From Martensiomyces pterosporus (taxonomy: Eukaryota > Kickxellomycota > Kickxellomycetes > Kickxellales > Kickxellaceae): 64,000 nucleotides of DNA. The DNA lies in assembly GCA_025201845.1 (NCBI GenBank), contig MU603933.1, forward strand, positions 230,691 to 294,690, in the 5' to 3' direction. How positions within the stretch are numbered: position 1 is the stretch's first letter; every line of letters begins with the position of its first letter. This document shows, piece after piece, positions 31,959 through 42,013 of this stretch. The notes beneath the pieces are model-generated. The model ran no database searches. It was not told where the DNA came from and was given only the letters and a program-made list of their open reading frames with translations. The position numbers and the translations under genes were made by a program.

Positions 31959-34414
31959 ATGCCAAAGATAAAGACCTTGCGCTCGAAGCAGCCGCCGGAG
32001 GGCTGGGATGAAATCGAGCCCATGCTGCAAGAGTTTGCACAAAAGATGCGCGATGGTAAGCAAACCGAAAACCATCGCAATTCACCCGTCGAGGGACTGA
32101 TAATTTGGAGCGCCGCCTTGCCCCTCTCCTACCCGTGTTCCCCACCCACCCCCTCCGTCTTGGTGTTTTTTCCTGCTCAGAGGTGCATGATGTGCGCTCA
32201 AACCGTCGCCGCCCAGCCGTCGAGTCAGCCGACCCCCCACAGAACCTTGTTCAGAGGGCATCTTGGCCGGAAGAGGCAGAGAGGACGGAGGCACAATGGC
32301 TCAGAGACGAAATGATGCACACATCGTGTACGTGTCTGTGTACGTGTCCTCTCCTGCTATGTCTAATCCGCATTAATGCTGCTACATGCTGTCCAGCGGC
32401 AGCGGCACCAGCAAGCGCAAAAAGAGAGGCGGGAGACATGGATATTCTTCATGCTGTGCACAATTCGCGCATTCTCCTCTCTCGCTACACGGCTGTGAAG
32501 AGCTTGGGGAGAGCGGGTGTCTGCACACCATGCTGGGTCTGGAGAACAGGGTGTCTTCCTTATTATTTCCCCCAAGGCTCACATGTCTTTTTTGCTACCC
32601 TAGACATTGTTGCTATGGCCCCTTGCGTGTGGCCAGCTTCTGTACTGGAGCAGAGCCACTTCCCAGCAAGTTTTCCGGGTAGAAATGCGGCGCTCCCCTC
32701 CTTCCCATCCACCCTCTGCCACTGCTGGCAGCCTCTCCGTAGCCTAAAATCTTAATATTGTTCCAGCACCTTGGATCCTGCTATGGCGTCCAATTCCGCA
32801 GCCACCCGCATCCTGACTGGCAGGCCGCATTGCTCCATGTCAGCTACCGTGCGAGTGTATTCTCTACAATGCCTTACCCGGAGTGCATAAATGCCACCTG
32901 CCCACACTTTCCATCTTGCACATATCCGCGGGGATCACACTTGGAACACTCTTTCTGCACCTCGCTTGTTCCGAATTTTTCACTCATTTTTTTTTTTTTG
33001 TTGCTGCCAGCTACGCCTGATCCTGCGAGGGCATATGACATGTGCTGTGGGCCCAGGGATGCGCATGTGGACGGCATCTCTGGTGTCAGCCCCACCAGCC
33101 CCTCTCCCAATCTCTCCCACCCTCAGTGATCATGCTGTCACACGGAAGGGCACAGACACGCAGATGAATCAGCATTGTCAAAGTAGCTGCGGCAAAGGCA
33201 GGAGCAGCACAGCAGAGGCACTCTTCTCCCACCCCTCCTTTCCGCCTTGTGTGTGTGCGCATTGCATTTAATTTCTCTGCTACGCGGGCATACACAGGCG
33301 GCACTGCATTGTCTCCTTTGCGCCTGCTCTTTGTGTGCCCTCTGTCTGCTGCCAGCATTCCCAAATTCCCACCCACCACCCGTCCGGCTCCACCCATCCA
33401 TCTAAAGTGGTGCGATCTTAGGCTGTGGCACAACAAGTAGCTCCTCCAGCATCTGCCTCATACATGCCTTCGGCGCCATCAGCCGTGGTCATATGCTTCC
33501 TCCCCCAAATATTCGTTTGGCTGATCTCCGCTCCGCCTGGGCAATACTAGGGAGGATATGAGGAATGATGCAAACCGGCAAGCCATCTGCTCTTATTTGG
33601 ACACATCCATCGCTCCTTATCGTCTCTCCTCCTATCGCGCCGCTGCTTGTGATGTTCGTGTTCGCGTGACTCGGCCGGAAGGGGTGGTGACAAAGCCATA
33701 CAGTGCATGATCTACGGCGGAAAAGGCAGCCATATGATGGCGGCGGGGTGACGGGCGAAAGAGAAAGGCCCGCATATCGGCCAAAAGGGGAGAAAATAGC
33801 AATTGGTGTGGTCTATTACTCCGTCCTCCAGTGTGCCAGGCCATCTGATTTCGCTGGATAATTGCGATAGTTTTCGTGCCAGTGCATGAATACATGCACG
33901 AGCTCTTAAACGGGCGCTTCCTTGATTATTTCAGCCATAGAATTCGCCAGTACTTTCTCAGGCACAATTTGGGCGCTTGGGGCTATGGAAACCCGCATCG
34001 TGCGTTGCAGCCTGCTTTTATGCTAATGCCGCTCTGTGCTATGTGTGCACCCCATCTCTGATTGTAGCTGAAAACGAGTCTCAAGCAGGAAAGCGCCGGG
34101 TGGAGTCGACATGGTCGGTGATGAGGGTGCACCACCAGCGGACCAGGTACATCTACGATCTATACTACAAGCGCGAGGCTATTTCGCGCAAGCTCTACGA
34201 CTACTGCTTGAAGCGGAACTATGCTGACGCCAATCTTATTGCCAAGTGGAAGAAGCAAGGATTCGAAAAGCTGTGCTGCTTGCAGTGCATCCAGCCGCGT
34301 GACACAAATTACGGAACCACCTGCATTTGCCGAGTGCCAAAGGCAAAGCTTGAAGAAGGGCGCACTGTTGAGTGTGTGCATTGCGGGTGCCGCGGGTGCG
34401 CCAGCTCCGACTAG
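31959..34414 (+). CDS. BUD31: pre-mRNA splicing factor BUD31 (G10 family), 2 kb intron
   Basis: Component of the activated spliceosome (Prp19-associated NTC/NTR and SF3b-linked complexes). Exons 31959-32055 and 34068-34414 give 147 residues, the family length (human 144). The join falls exactly where the alignment expects it: QKMRD from exon 1 and [16 protein letters not shown] from exon 2, matching the [21 protein letters not shown] pattern. Highly conserved [23 protein letters not shown] and [18 protein letters not shown] follow, and the C-terminal zinc-binding cysteines are present ([18 protein letters not shown]). The donor is GTAAGC and the acceptor TTGTAG. The intron is 2,012 bp, against 120-350 bp for most introns of this window. 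Nothing inside it has clear coding potential. Confidence 0.93.
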
Positions 34415-34994
34415 GGAAAGCCATGTTTCGTTCACCATCAAACGCCATCGTTGTACTGCAGAATAGCAAATACTGTTTTGCAGATTAGAGCGCAGGCACC
34501 TCGCTCAGAGAGCAGGCAGCGGCGTACATCAGGCATCATGCTGACTGCTTTTTCTTTCTTTCTTTCTCTCTGCAATCTATGTGGGAGCATGTATGTCCAA
34601 AATACCTTCAACCACGCTTCATGCCTTAATTTCCTTTGCCTAGCTTTTGTTCCTCAATTCCGGGTTGCGCCCAGGCACAAAAGAAGAGCAAAAATGTCGA
34701 AATTAAGGTACATCGCTTTTTCATTTTGCCGCCTTGGCTTCTTTGCCCATTGTTCCCAAGCCTGGTGCTGCGCCCGGAGCCACCTTGGAACGGAAGGTGC
34801 TCTTGGAGCTCCTGACAGATGCAACGGCAGCACCCACATCCCAAAACTTTGCATGTGACAGAGGAGGGCTCCTGTCTTGACAGCGGAGAGAAGAAAACCC
34901 AGATGCCAAGATGCCATGCGCTACAACCTTCTGCTCTCACTGCTGAACCTCATGTCTTGGCCAGCACGCGTCCGGAGATAGCAGCGCTGGCGCT
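34415..34994. other. convergent region with one coding-like stretch
   Basis: 580 bp between the 3' ends of BUD31 and RAD26. Minus strand 34846-34721 reads 41 codons with good codon bias (ending KEAKAAK and TGA) behind a possible acceptor, but no ATG or upstream exon can be identified; the opposite strand is also open over most of it. It could be a terminal exon of a small gene or chance. Confidence 0.3.
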
Positions 34995-37900
34995 TCACAT
35001 GGTCGGGTTGCTCCTGCCGGGGCTGTCTCTGAGCCTCCATGCTCTCTGGACAACACGCCCGATCCCCACGCGGCTCATGTCGCTCTCCGGCTGCCTGGTC
35101 ACCATATCCGCCACTCGCAATGCCAGCTCCTTCAGCCGGGGCAGCTCTGCCACCGAAAACTCTGACTCAAACTGCTCGATCAGCATCCGGTTGCTCATCT
35201 CGCCACCATGCTGCACCAGCACACTGCGGATTCTCTCAACAACCTCAGCGTCTTTGCCATTCTCGGAGCCACCAGAAGAGCACCTCGCATCCCTTCCGCC
35301 TCCTCCCCCCACTCGCCCTGCTGACCCTCCAGCGCTGCTCCCATGTGCCCGCACAGCGGCTGGTAGCCCGCGTGACCTGAGCTTGCTTGAGCCTGTGTGC
35401 TGTTCATGTGCAGGAGCGTGCAGCCGCTGGATCCGGCCGCTGTGTGCTGGGCGCTGCTGCTGCGATGTGGCACCTGTGGCGAGAGGTGCAGCCTTGCTGT
35501 GTCTACCTGTGGAGCCGGTGGCACTGTGTATTGTGCTGCCGCCACCCGGCACTGAGCTCTGCGCTGCCTGAATCCCCGTAGACCGCGCCTTCAGGTTAGC
35601 CAAGAGACTCGCTGACGATATAGCGCCGCCATCGCCACTGGCGGTGCTGTACATGCCAGACACTGCGTGGCTGCCAAATTGCGGGCCCGCCAGCGGCTCT
35701 GAACGCGCACTTCCCTGGGATCGCTGAATCGCACCTGGCCCTTGGTTCACGCTCAGAGACGAAACAGTTCGGCTGCTTGGCAACTGGCGATCCAGATTGG
35801 CTCTGCGCACCATGCTCACCGCATTGTGGACTACGCTTTCCTGCGGCGGATGCGATGCGGGGGGCAGGTTTCTGCGGCGAGATCCCCCAAGAGCCTGCAG
35901 CCCACGGAATCTCACCTCAGCCGGCAGTTCGTTGCTCGTGATGGCGCTGGGCGGCGGTGCAACCAGATTGGGACTGACCTTCCCGCCAAATGCCTGCCCT
36001 TGACCCCTTGGCGTGGGCATCCCAGCCTGCCCGGACGACCCAGTCCAAGTCGGGACATGCACATCGAGCTGCCGCCGCGAGCGCTGGGATTCGCGCAGAG
36101 CTGTACGAGCCTCGCTGGCTATGCGCTCAGCTTCTTCCTCAATCACCTGCATCTCTTGTTCATCACCGTTGACGATCGCGTCATGTTTCAGCGCACTGTG
36201 GATCCCAGACATCTTGAACAGGCTTTGCAGAACACGGTCCTCGCCCTCCAGCACCTCGTCTTGCCCCTCGGCGGCTGCATTGTCGGCACTGTCCGCTTGT
36301 GGTGCTGCGGCTGCGGCGTTCTCGTCGCCATCGCCGTCACTGCTGATGTGTCTGTAGGCTTCTAGGCGTACCACGCCGCCTATAGCATCGATGCTGGTTG
36401 GGTTTGGCGCGTCCTCGCTGCTGCCCACACTAATGCTATTGCTAGTGGCGACATCTGCATTTGCACCGTCGTGCACGCGACTAGAGCGTGTTGCCTTGGG
36501 GAGCAGTCGCGCGTTGGCGAACATCATGCCTGTCTCTGTCACCGGTGTGGGTGCTCCACCAGGAGTGTGGCGAGGGCTGGCCAACGCACTATCGCCATCG
36601 CCACGAGCACTGGCGCCGCTAAATGGCTGATCCCTAGAGTTGCCAACCCTGCTGTCGGCACTGGCATTTACGCCAGCAACAACTTCCTCTCCAGCGTCAA
36701 ATCCGCTGAGGGAAAAGAGATCGCGCAGGCTCTGCGACTGAAACACACGCTTCTGCTTCGGGTCCGACAGGATCTTGTTCGACAAGAACTGCTTGTATAT
36801 CTGCCGGTTGTAGATCTTCTCTTCGATGGTGCCAGCAGTCATCAGCCGGTAAACCGCCACATCCCTGGTTTGGCCGAGCCGCCACGCTCTCTCTCTGGCT
36901 TGCATATCGCTGCTGGGATTCCAATCCGGCGAGTACAGAATAACGCGGTCAGCGCCCGTCAAATTGATCCCCAAGCCGCCCACCTTGGTAGTGAGCAGAA
37001 ACAAGAATATGCTGGGGTCTCGGTTAAACTCGTCGACCAGGGCAGCGCGGTGCTGGACGGGTGTCGCCCCGTCCATGCGGCGGTATGCGCTATCGGGCAT
37101 CTGGACGACCATTCGCTCGATTATGTCGAGCATCTGGCGCGTTTGCGAGAAAATAAGCACCTTGTGGCCATGCGGCTTCCACATATCAAGCAGGGCGCGC
37201 ACGATGGTCAGCTTCCCGCTCTTCTGCCAGTCGCCGTAGTCTGGCGGCAGCATGCCTGAAGATGCTCGGCTGCTGCTAGCCATAAACTCGTACTCACTGT
37301 CGGCTGCTGTAGGGTCTGGAATTGCGTCGTCTCTGCTGCCTTCTATGGGCCGGGCACCTTTGTGTCGAGCCTCGTTATAGGTTGCAGCCGCACTGGGCAG
37401 CGTTGAAAGAAGCAGCAGGTCAGGGTGATCGCATATCTTGCGTGCGACATCGACGCCAAACAGCATCTGGAGCTTTCCTGACAGAATGCGCTCCATATCC
37501 TCGCTGCGCAGAAACGACTTGTATGCGCTGCGCTGTATGGGGGTCAGACGGCAGAACAGCACCTGCTCGGTTTTCTGCGGCAGATCATGCGCGACATCAG
37601 CCTTGAGACGGCGCAGCAGGTACGGGTCGATGAGATCGCGCAAAATGCACGCACAGCGGTATGCAGCACGCACCTGAAGGCTGTTGGCGCTAGCATAGCC
37701 GCCGACCGTGATAGGCGTAGCAAACTGGTTGTTGAACACTGGCAGCGTCCCTAAACGGCCGGGGAAGATAAAGTCAAACAGCGACCAGAGCTCAGTGAGG
37801 TTGTTCTGGATTGGCGTGCCAGTGACCAGGATTCTGTGGCGAGTGTCCAGTCGCTTGCACGCCAACGTAGCCTCGGCATCTGGGTTGCGGATCATATGCC

Positions 37901-39728
37901 CTTCATCGAGCACAGCGTACCCCCACTTCCTGTGGAGCAGCGCGTCCTGATACACCTGAAGCCCAGAATACGTCACTATTACCACATGCCCATTCTTGTG
38001 TACACGGTCAACCAGCCGCTCTGCACGCTGGCGACTCGCACGCGTCGCCTTGCTGATGACGCGCTGCTTCTTTTTCTTCTTTGGCCGCTGCCTTGCCCCG
38101 CCGCCATAAACCCCTCTGTTTCGCTTTCGGCGCACACGCGATCCGTAGGCATCATACTCGTAGTCGTCTGTGCTGTCATAGCCATGTGAGGCGTCTGCAT
38201 CAATGCCCTCGTCGCTGCTGCCAACACTGCGGACAAATTCCTGATTCTCCCTGTGCGCAGTGTCCCAGATCTCGTCCTCCACCTCGGCTGGGATTGTGTC
38301 TGCAGTGTCATACTGCTGGCTGCGTTGGCCGGGCGCATCGTTAATTGCAGGCTTCATGCCATGCCCGGTGGCATGTAGAATGACCACGCGCAGCGAGGGC
38401 CACCAGGTGTGGAACTCGCGCACCCACTGGCGCATAAGCGTAGCCGGGCACACCACAATGCTCGGGCGAGAAAGAAGCTGAGAGTGATACAGCGAAGCGA
38501 GGAACCCAGCGACTTGCACCGTTTTCCCCAGGCCCATCTCGTCTCCCAGGATTCCGCCTGCGTTCTGCTGGTGCAGGGCAAACATCCACTGAATTGCAGC
38601 CCGCTGGTACTCTAGCAGCCTGTCCCAAACCTGCCGTGGCACAGCCAGTGGAGGGTTTGAGCTGTCAAATGCTCGTATTATGTGGTCGGTAGCTCCCGGG
38701 TCGGGTAGAAACGGCTCTTTGGCTAGTGCGGCTTTAGGGATTCTTTCGCCATCTACTTCTATATAGTCGGCGGGATTCACTGCAGAACTAGACTCCGCTG
38801 GACCCCCGCCCTCACCCAATGCTTGGCGCTCTCGCCAGCGCGCAATGCACCAGTTGTATACCCGCTCCTGGTACACTTGTTCGTTGCCGTCGTCAGCGTC
38901 ATGGCCATCGGCGGTTGCCCCATACGACCTGCGAGCAGCTGGAGATCGCTGCAGCGTGGTGTCTAGCTCATTGATGTCGCTGTCATTGTCGTTGTCGTTA
39001 TCCTCGTGGTAGCTGTCATCGGCAGAGTCGCTCTTTGACGCAGCTTTCCGTCGCATCGCTGACTCAGCACCTGTGCCTGTGCTGTAGTCGCGGCTGTGAT
39101 CTGACGTATACTCATCAGTGCCAGAACCAGAACCAGGACCGGGCGACACAGGATAAGCTGAGCCAGCGTCGCGGTCATCATCAGCAGAGCTGCCGCGAAT
39201 CAATGCATGCCGCCGTTGCTCAGCAGCGATGGCAGCGCGTCGCTTAGGCATAATCATGGACAAGATGCTGTGAGACGAAGCTGGTGGTTCGCCGTGCTCC
39301 TGTTTGACCCTTACTTCGGGCAACGTTGTCGACTCCTGAGCACCAGCGGCACCTGCCTGTGTCTGCTGTGCTTCTATTTCGCGCATGCGCAGCTTGATCT
39401 CCCTCCTGTCTTCCTCGAGCTGCCGAAGCTCGCCCTCTAGCCTTTCAATCCTTGCAGCTGCATTCCGATACCGCACAGTCGTGTCCGACGTCTTACTGAC
39501 AGTCTCGCGAGCTTTCTCCAGCTGCTCGTGCTTCCTGATAAGCGCAGCATCGGCTCTGACAAGGCGCTTCTGCTCGGTCTCCAGACTGCGCTCAGTCATG
39601 TCGCGGGTGGCTTGATCGTGGACTGTGCGCTCAAGTGCAGACTGGTCCACCACTTGGACACCGAGGTCAGAGAGCCCCTGTAGCTCGCTGGGTTGCGTGC
39701 TGGCCCCGCCTTCGCCTTCAGTATTCAT
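34995..39728 (-). CDS. RAD26: transcription-coupled repair translocase RAD26/CSB
   Basis: SWI2/SNF2 ATPase that binds stalled RNA polymerase II and starts transcription-coupled nucleotide excision repair. 1,577 residues from the ATG at 39728, similar to human CSB (1,493) and longer than yeast Rad26 (1,085). The N-terminus LSDLGVQVVDQSALERTVHDQ is the leucine-latch autoinhibitory motif, followed by a coiled coil (about 50-125). ATPase lobe 1 begins near 385: DEMGLGKTVQ (about 400), LDEGHMIRN (about 608), VTGTPIQNNLTELWSLFDFIFPG. Between motifs Ia and II lies an acidic insert plus a basic KKKKK-containing patch, a probable NLS. Lobe 2 (about 820-960) has TTKVGGLGINLTGADRV and RAWRLGQTRDVAVYRL. 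The long Ser/Gly/Ala-rich C-terminus ends in a short helical region resembling the CSB C-terminal helices. Confidence 0.95.
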   Translation of the reverse strand: MNTEGEGGASTQPSELQGLSDLGVQVVDQSALERTVHDQATRDMTERSLETEQKRLVRADAALIRKHEQLEKARETVSKTSDTTVRYRNAAARIERLEGELRQLEEDRREIKLRMREIEAQQTQAGAAGAQESTTLPEVRVKQEHGEPPASSHSILSMIMPKRRAAIAAEQRRHALIRGSSADDDRDAGSAYPVSPGPGSGSGTDEYTSDHSRDYSTGTGAESAMRRKAASKSDSADDSYHEDNDNDNDSDINELDTTLQRSPAARRSYGATADGHDADDGNEQVYQERVYNWCIARWRERQALGEGGGPAESSSAVNPADYIEVDGERIPKAALAKEPFLPDPGATDHIIRAFDSSNPPLAVPRQVWDRLLEYQRAAIQWMFALHQQNAGGILGDEMGLGKTVQVAGFLASLYHSQLLSRPSIVVCPATLMRQWVREFHTWWPSLRVVILHATGHGMKPAINDAPGQRSQQYDTADTIPAEVEDEIWDTAHRENQEFVRSVGSSDEGIDADASHGYDSTDDYEYDAYGSRVRRKRNRGVYGGGARQRPKKKKKQRVISKATRASRQRAERLVDRVHKNGHVVIVTYSGLQVYQDALLHRKWGYAVLDEGHMIRNPDAEATLACKRLDTRHRILVTGTPIQNNLTELWSLFDFIFPGRLGTLPVFNNQFATPITVGGYASANSLQVRAAYRCACILRDLIDPYLLRRLKADVAHDLPQKTEQVLFCRLTPIQRSAYKSFLRSEDMERILSGKLQMLFGVDVARKICDHPDLLLLSTLPSAAATYNEARHKGARPIEGSRDDAIPDPTAADSEYEFMASSSRASSGMLPPDYGDWQKSGKLTIVRALLDMWKPHGHKVLIFSQTRQMLDIIERMVVQMPDSAYRRMDGATPVQHRAALVDEFNRDPSIFLFLLTTKVGGLGINLTGADRVILYSPDWNPSSDMQARERAWRLGQTRDVAVYRLMTAGTIEEKIYNRQIYKQFLSNKILSDPKQKRVFQSQSLRDLFSLSGFDAGEEVVAGVNASADSRVGNSRDQPFSGASARGDGDSALASPRHTPGGAPTPVTETGMMFANARLLPKATRSSRVHDGANADVATSNSISVGSSEDAPNPTSIDAIGGVVRLEAYRHISSDGDGDENAAAAAPQADSADNAAAEGQDEVLEGEDRVLQSLFKMSGIHSALKHDAIVNGDEQEMQVIEEEAERIASEARTALRESQRSRRQLDVHVPTWTGSSGQAGMPTPRGQGQAFGGKVSPNLVAPPPSAITSNELPAEVRFRGLQALGGSRRRNLPPASHPPQESVVHNAVSMVRRANLDRQLPSSRTVSSLSVNQGPGAIQRSQGSARSEPLAGPQFGSHAVSGMYSTASGDGGAISSASLLANLKARSTGIQAAQSSVPGGGSTIHSATGSTGRHSKAAPLATGATSQQQRPAHSGRIQRLHAPAHEQHTGSSKLRSRGLPAAVRAHGSSAGGSAGRVGGGGGRDARCSSGGSENGKDAEVVERIRSVLVQHGGEMSNRMLIEQFESEFSVAELPRLKELALRVADMVTRQPESDMSRVGIGRVVQRAWRLRDSPGRSNPTM

Positions 39729-40075
39729 TTCCGGCACCTTGTATGAAATAGAGAGGGGCTACGGCAGGCAAGGTGAATTCGGACTCTTTTGCACTCGCAA
39801 TGCTGACAGCAAGTGCCAAATGGGCGGGGAGCCAGATACAATGCGGAAATGGCAGAATGTGGAAAGAGCAGGAAACAAAAGGCGAGCAGAACGTGTGTGT
39901 CACCTCGCCTTTGCAAAGCACATTTTTTCCCTTTCGTTCACCAGCTTAATCCGCAGCTCTCCCCAAGACACGCCGACTGAGCTGCGGCAGCCAAAGCTGC
40001 TGTCCTTACATCGCCGTTTGCTCAGGCAGTCTCCCATATGCTAAGCGTGCATTTATTGGTAGTTAATGGTACATT
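39729..40075. other. intergenic region, RAD26 promoter
   Basis: 347 bp between tandem minus-strand genes. No TATA box identified, nothing else seen. Confidence 0.4.
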
Positions 40076-41464
40076 TTACAGTCTCAATGTCTGAACCGTG
40101 TTGCCGAAGCCAATGGACACCCAGTCGGCCGAGTTTTGGTGCCAGGCGAGCGAGTTGACCGGTAGCCTCGCAGCATATGTCAGGCACGGCGCAACCGGCG
40201 TAGGCTGCTGTGCCAGCGCCTGTGCAGCAGCGGCCTGCGCCACAGCCTGGATAGCATTCGACGCCTGCATGCTAGTCGCCGATGATGGCGACAGGGGCGA
40301 CTGGTGCTCGTCGCCGAAATCGTCTTTGCCCGTGGTCAGTCTGCTCAGCTGCTTGGCCTGAGCGGCAGCCACCACGGCCTGCCTCTGCTGGTGCTGCCGC
40401 GTGGCCAAAGCCTGCTGAATATCCCACACAAGCACCCGCGAGTCGGCGCCTGCCGAGCACAGCTGGTTCGGCGACGACGGGCTCCACGCAATGGCGTTCA
40501 CTGGTGCGTGGTGGCTCACCAGCTGCATCACGGCCGACCCAGGGTTCCGCACATCCAGGATGCTCACGTGGTGAGAGTCGAGCGCAAAAGTCGCGATATA
40601 GTTGGGGTCAATCGCATTGCAGCTAAGGCGCAAGAGGGGCGGCGTGAACGAGGCCACCCGGGCCGACGGCACACTGGGATTCTCAGAGTAGTACGATGCG
40701 TCGCCTAGATTCAGATCCGAGGACGAGGGCGCGATAGTCGGCGGCGCCTCGTACAGAATCGTCGAGTGCTCGAGCGACCGCAGGTCAAACATGCGGATAG
40801 ACCCATCGGCTCCCGCCGACGCAAACACGTCCTGACTGCCGGCAACAAACGCAACATCAAACACCTCTCTATCATGCGCAATCAGCTGCGTTTTCGCCTG
40901 CTGCGTCTCGATATCCCACACCGTGCACGTGGTGTCGATGCTCGACGCTATGACCAGCCGCGGGTCCACCTGGTTCCAGTCAAACGACGTAATGGGGGCG
41001 GCATAGTCCGCGCGCGTCGACAGCTTGGCCCTCAGCCTCAGGTTCGACCTGTACAGGCCCATTTCGGTCACCTCTCCGGTCTGCTCGCAGTCCCAGATGC
41101 GCAGGCAGTCGCCAGTGCCAGCCAAGAGGTCCGCCTGCGAGTACCCGCCCTTCGCAGGCTGCCACAGCACCTTGGTCAGCGGGTATTCGACCGATGCCTC
41201 AGCTACCACCCCAAAGTCCGACCTGTCTGGTGTCTGCGACGGGTCGTGGTGCGGCGACAGCTGCACGACCTGCACCTTGTTTGCTGGCTCCTCGAGAAAG
41301 CTGCTTAGCGCCATGCGGAACATGCTGTTCCTGTCCTCCCGCCGCGACCATGCCAGCGAGTATACCGGGTACGCTGAGATGTAGTTGCATATTTCCTTGC
41401 GCGGCGATAGCGGCACATCTGGCGACATGCCTGAAATCGGGTAGTAAGGGCTGCTGCTGCTCAT
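40076..41464 (-). CDS. WD40 scaffold DCAF7/WDR68 (AN11 family)
   Basis: A seven-blade WD40 adaptor conserved from plants (TTG1/AN11) to human (DCAF7), best known for docking DYRK1A/HIPK2 kinases and CUL4-DDB1. 462 residues against 342 in human. The start ATG precedes the conserved SPRKEICNYISAYPVYSLAWS. Blade signatures are LRIWDCE, ITSFDWNQVDPRLVIASSIDTTCTVWDIE, VFASAGADGSIRMFDLRSLEHSTILYE, NYIATFALDSHHVSILDVRNPG, VNAIAWSPSSPNQLCSAGADSRVLVWDIQQ and the closing strand ADWVSIGFGNTVQTLRL. The extra length is an insert (about 345-430) of Gln/Ala-rich sequence just before the closing blade. The gene shares a 549-bp divergent promoter with TSR3. A functional link to the YAK1 kinase at 6.5-13.8 kb is plausible from family knowledge. 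Confidence 0.93.
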   Translation of the reverse strand: MSSSSPYYPISGMSPDVPLSPRKEICNYISAYPVYSLAWSRREDRNSMFRMALSSFLEEPANKVQVVQLSPHHDPSQTPDRSDFGVVAEASVEYPLTKVLWQPAKGGYSQADLLAGTGDCLRIWDCEQTGEVTEMGLYRSNLRLRAKLSTRADYAAPITSFDWNQVDPRLVIASSIDTTCTVWDIETQQAKTQLIAHDREVFDVAFVAGSQDVFASAGADGSIRMFDLRSLEHSTILYEAPPTIAPSSSDLNLGDASYYSENPSVPSARVASFTPPLLRLSCNAIDPNYIATFALDSHHVSILDVRNPGSAVMQLVSHHAPVNAIAWSPSSPNQLCSAGADSRVLVWDIQQALATRQHQQRQAVVAAAQAKQLSRLTTGKDDFGDEHQSPLSPSSATSMQASNAIQAVAQAAAAQALAQQPTPVAPCLTYAARLPVNSLAWHQNSADWVSIGFGNTVQTLRL

Positions 41465-42013
41465 TAGCGCCTGTGTGTGTATTGGCTGTGTGCGTGCGCG
41501 TACGGCGGTGTCCGCTGGGTGGCAAGTAGAACTACAACAAAGAGTAAATATTTGAAATTAATGTGGAAGGCTGAAACGGCCACGAGTGCTGGTGTGCCCA
41601 ATGCGGTCAGCGAAGGCAGAGGCGCGGGGGTGTCGTTTACAAAACTAGCAGCTAGCGTACAAGGCGAAAAGGGTAATGCGAAAGAGAAAGCGGCAAGACG
41701 ATGAGAAGGAGCGACATGCACTCATGGGCATAGCGGGTGCCTTTGCGTCTGTCTGCTTGTGCGCCAAACGACGCCGTGCCTTTACGTCGCCGCTGGTGGC
41801 CTGGTCTGAGAGCCGCTCCCCCATTCTGGCTCGCGGAGCCGTGGCCCCTCCGGCTCACGCCCTTTTCCATGCGCGATCGCCCCCAGAGTCAGAGTCCGGA
41901 GCACAATTTTTTTCCCTCCACTCCTTGCCTCTGGCTTTTTTTTTTTCGTACACACTTGTGCCTCTGCAATTCAGGTGCAGTATACACGCGACTGCAGTCA
42001 CTGGAATATAAAC
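41465..42013. promoter_or_regulatory. divergent promoter region between DCAF7/WDR68 and TSR3
   Basis: 549 bp serving two divergent genes. It has a T-run just before the TSR3 start (about 41935-41947) and a TTCAG that could be a leader acceptor. No TATA box is clear. Confidence 0.4.

Noticed and set aside
32105..32755. 216-codon open frame inside the BUD31 intron
   Set aside because: Cysteine/serine-rich random-like translation with no recognisable domain; not evidence of a nested gene.
32300..33745. TGATG-containing strings in the BUD31 intron as possible C/D snoRNA boxes
   Set aside because: C-box matches are imperfect and no paired D box with terminal stem was found.
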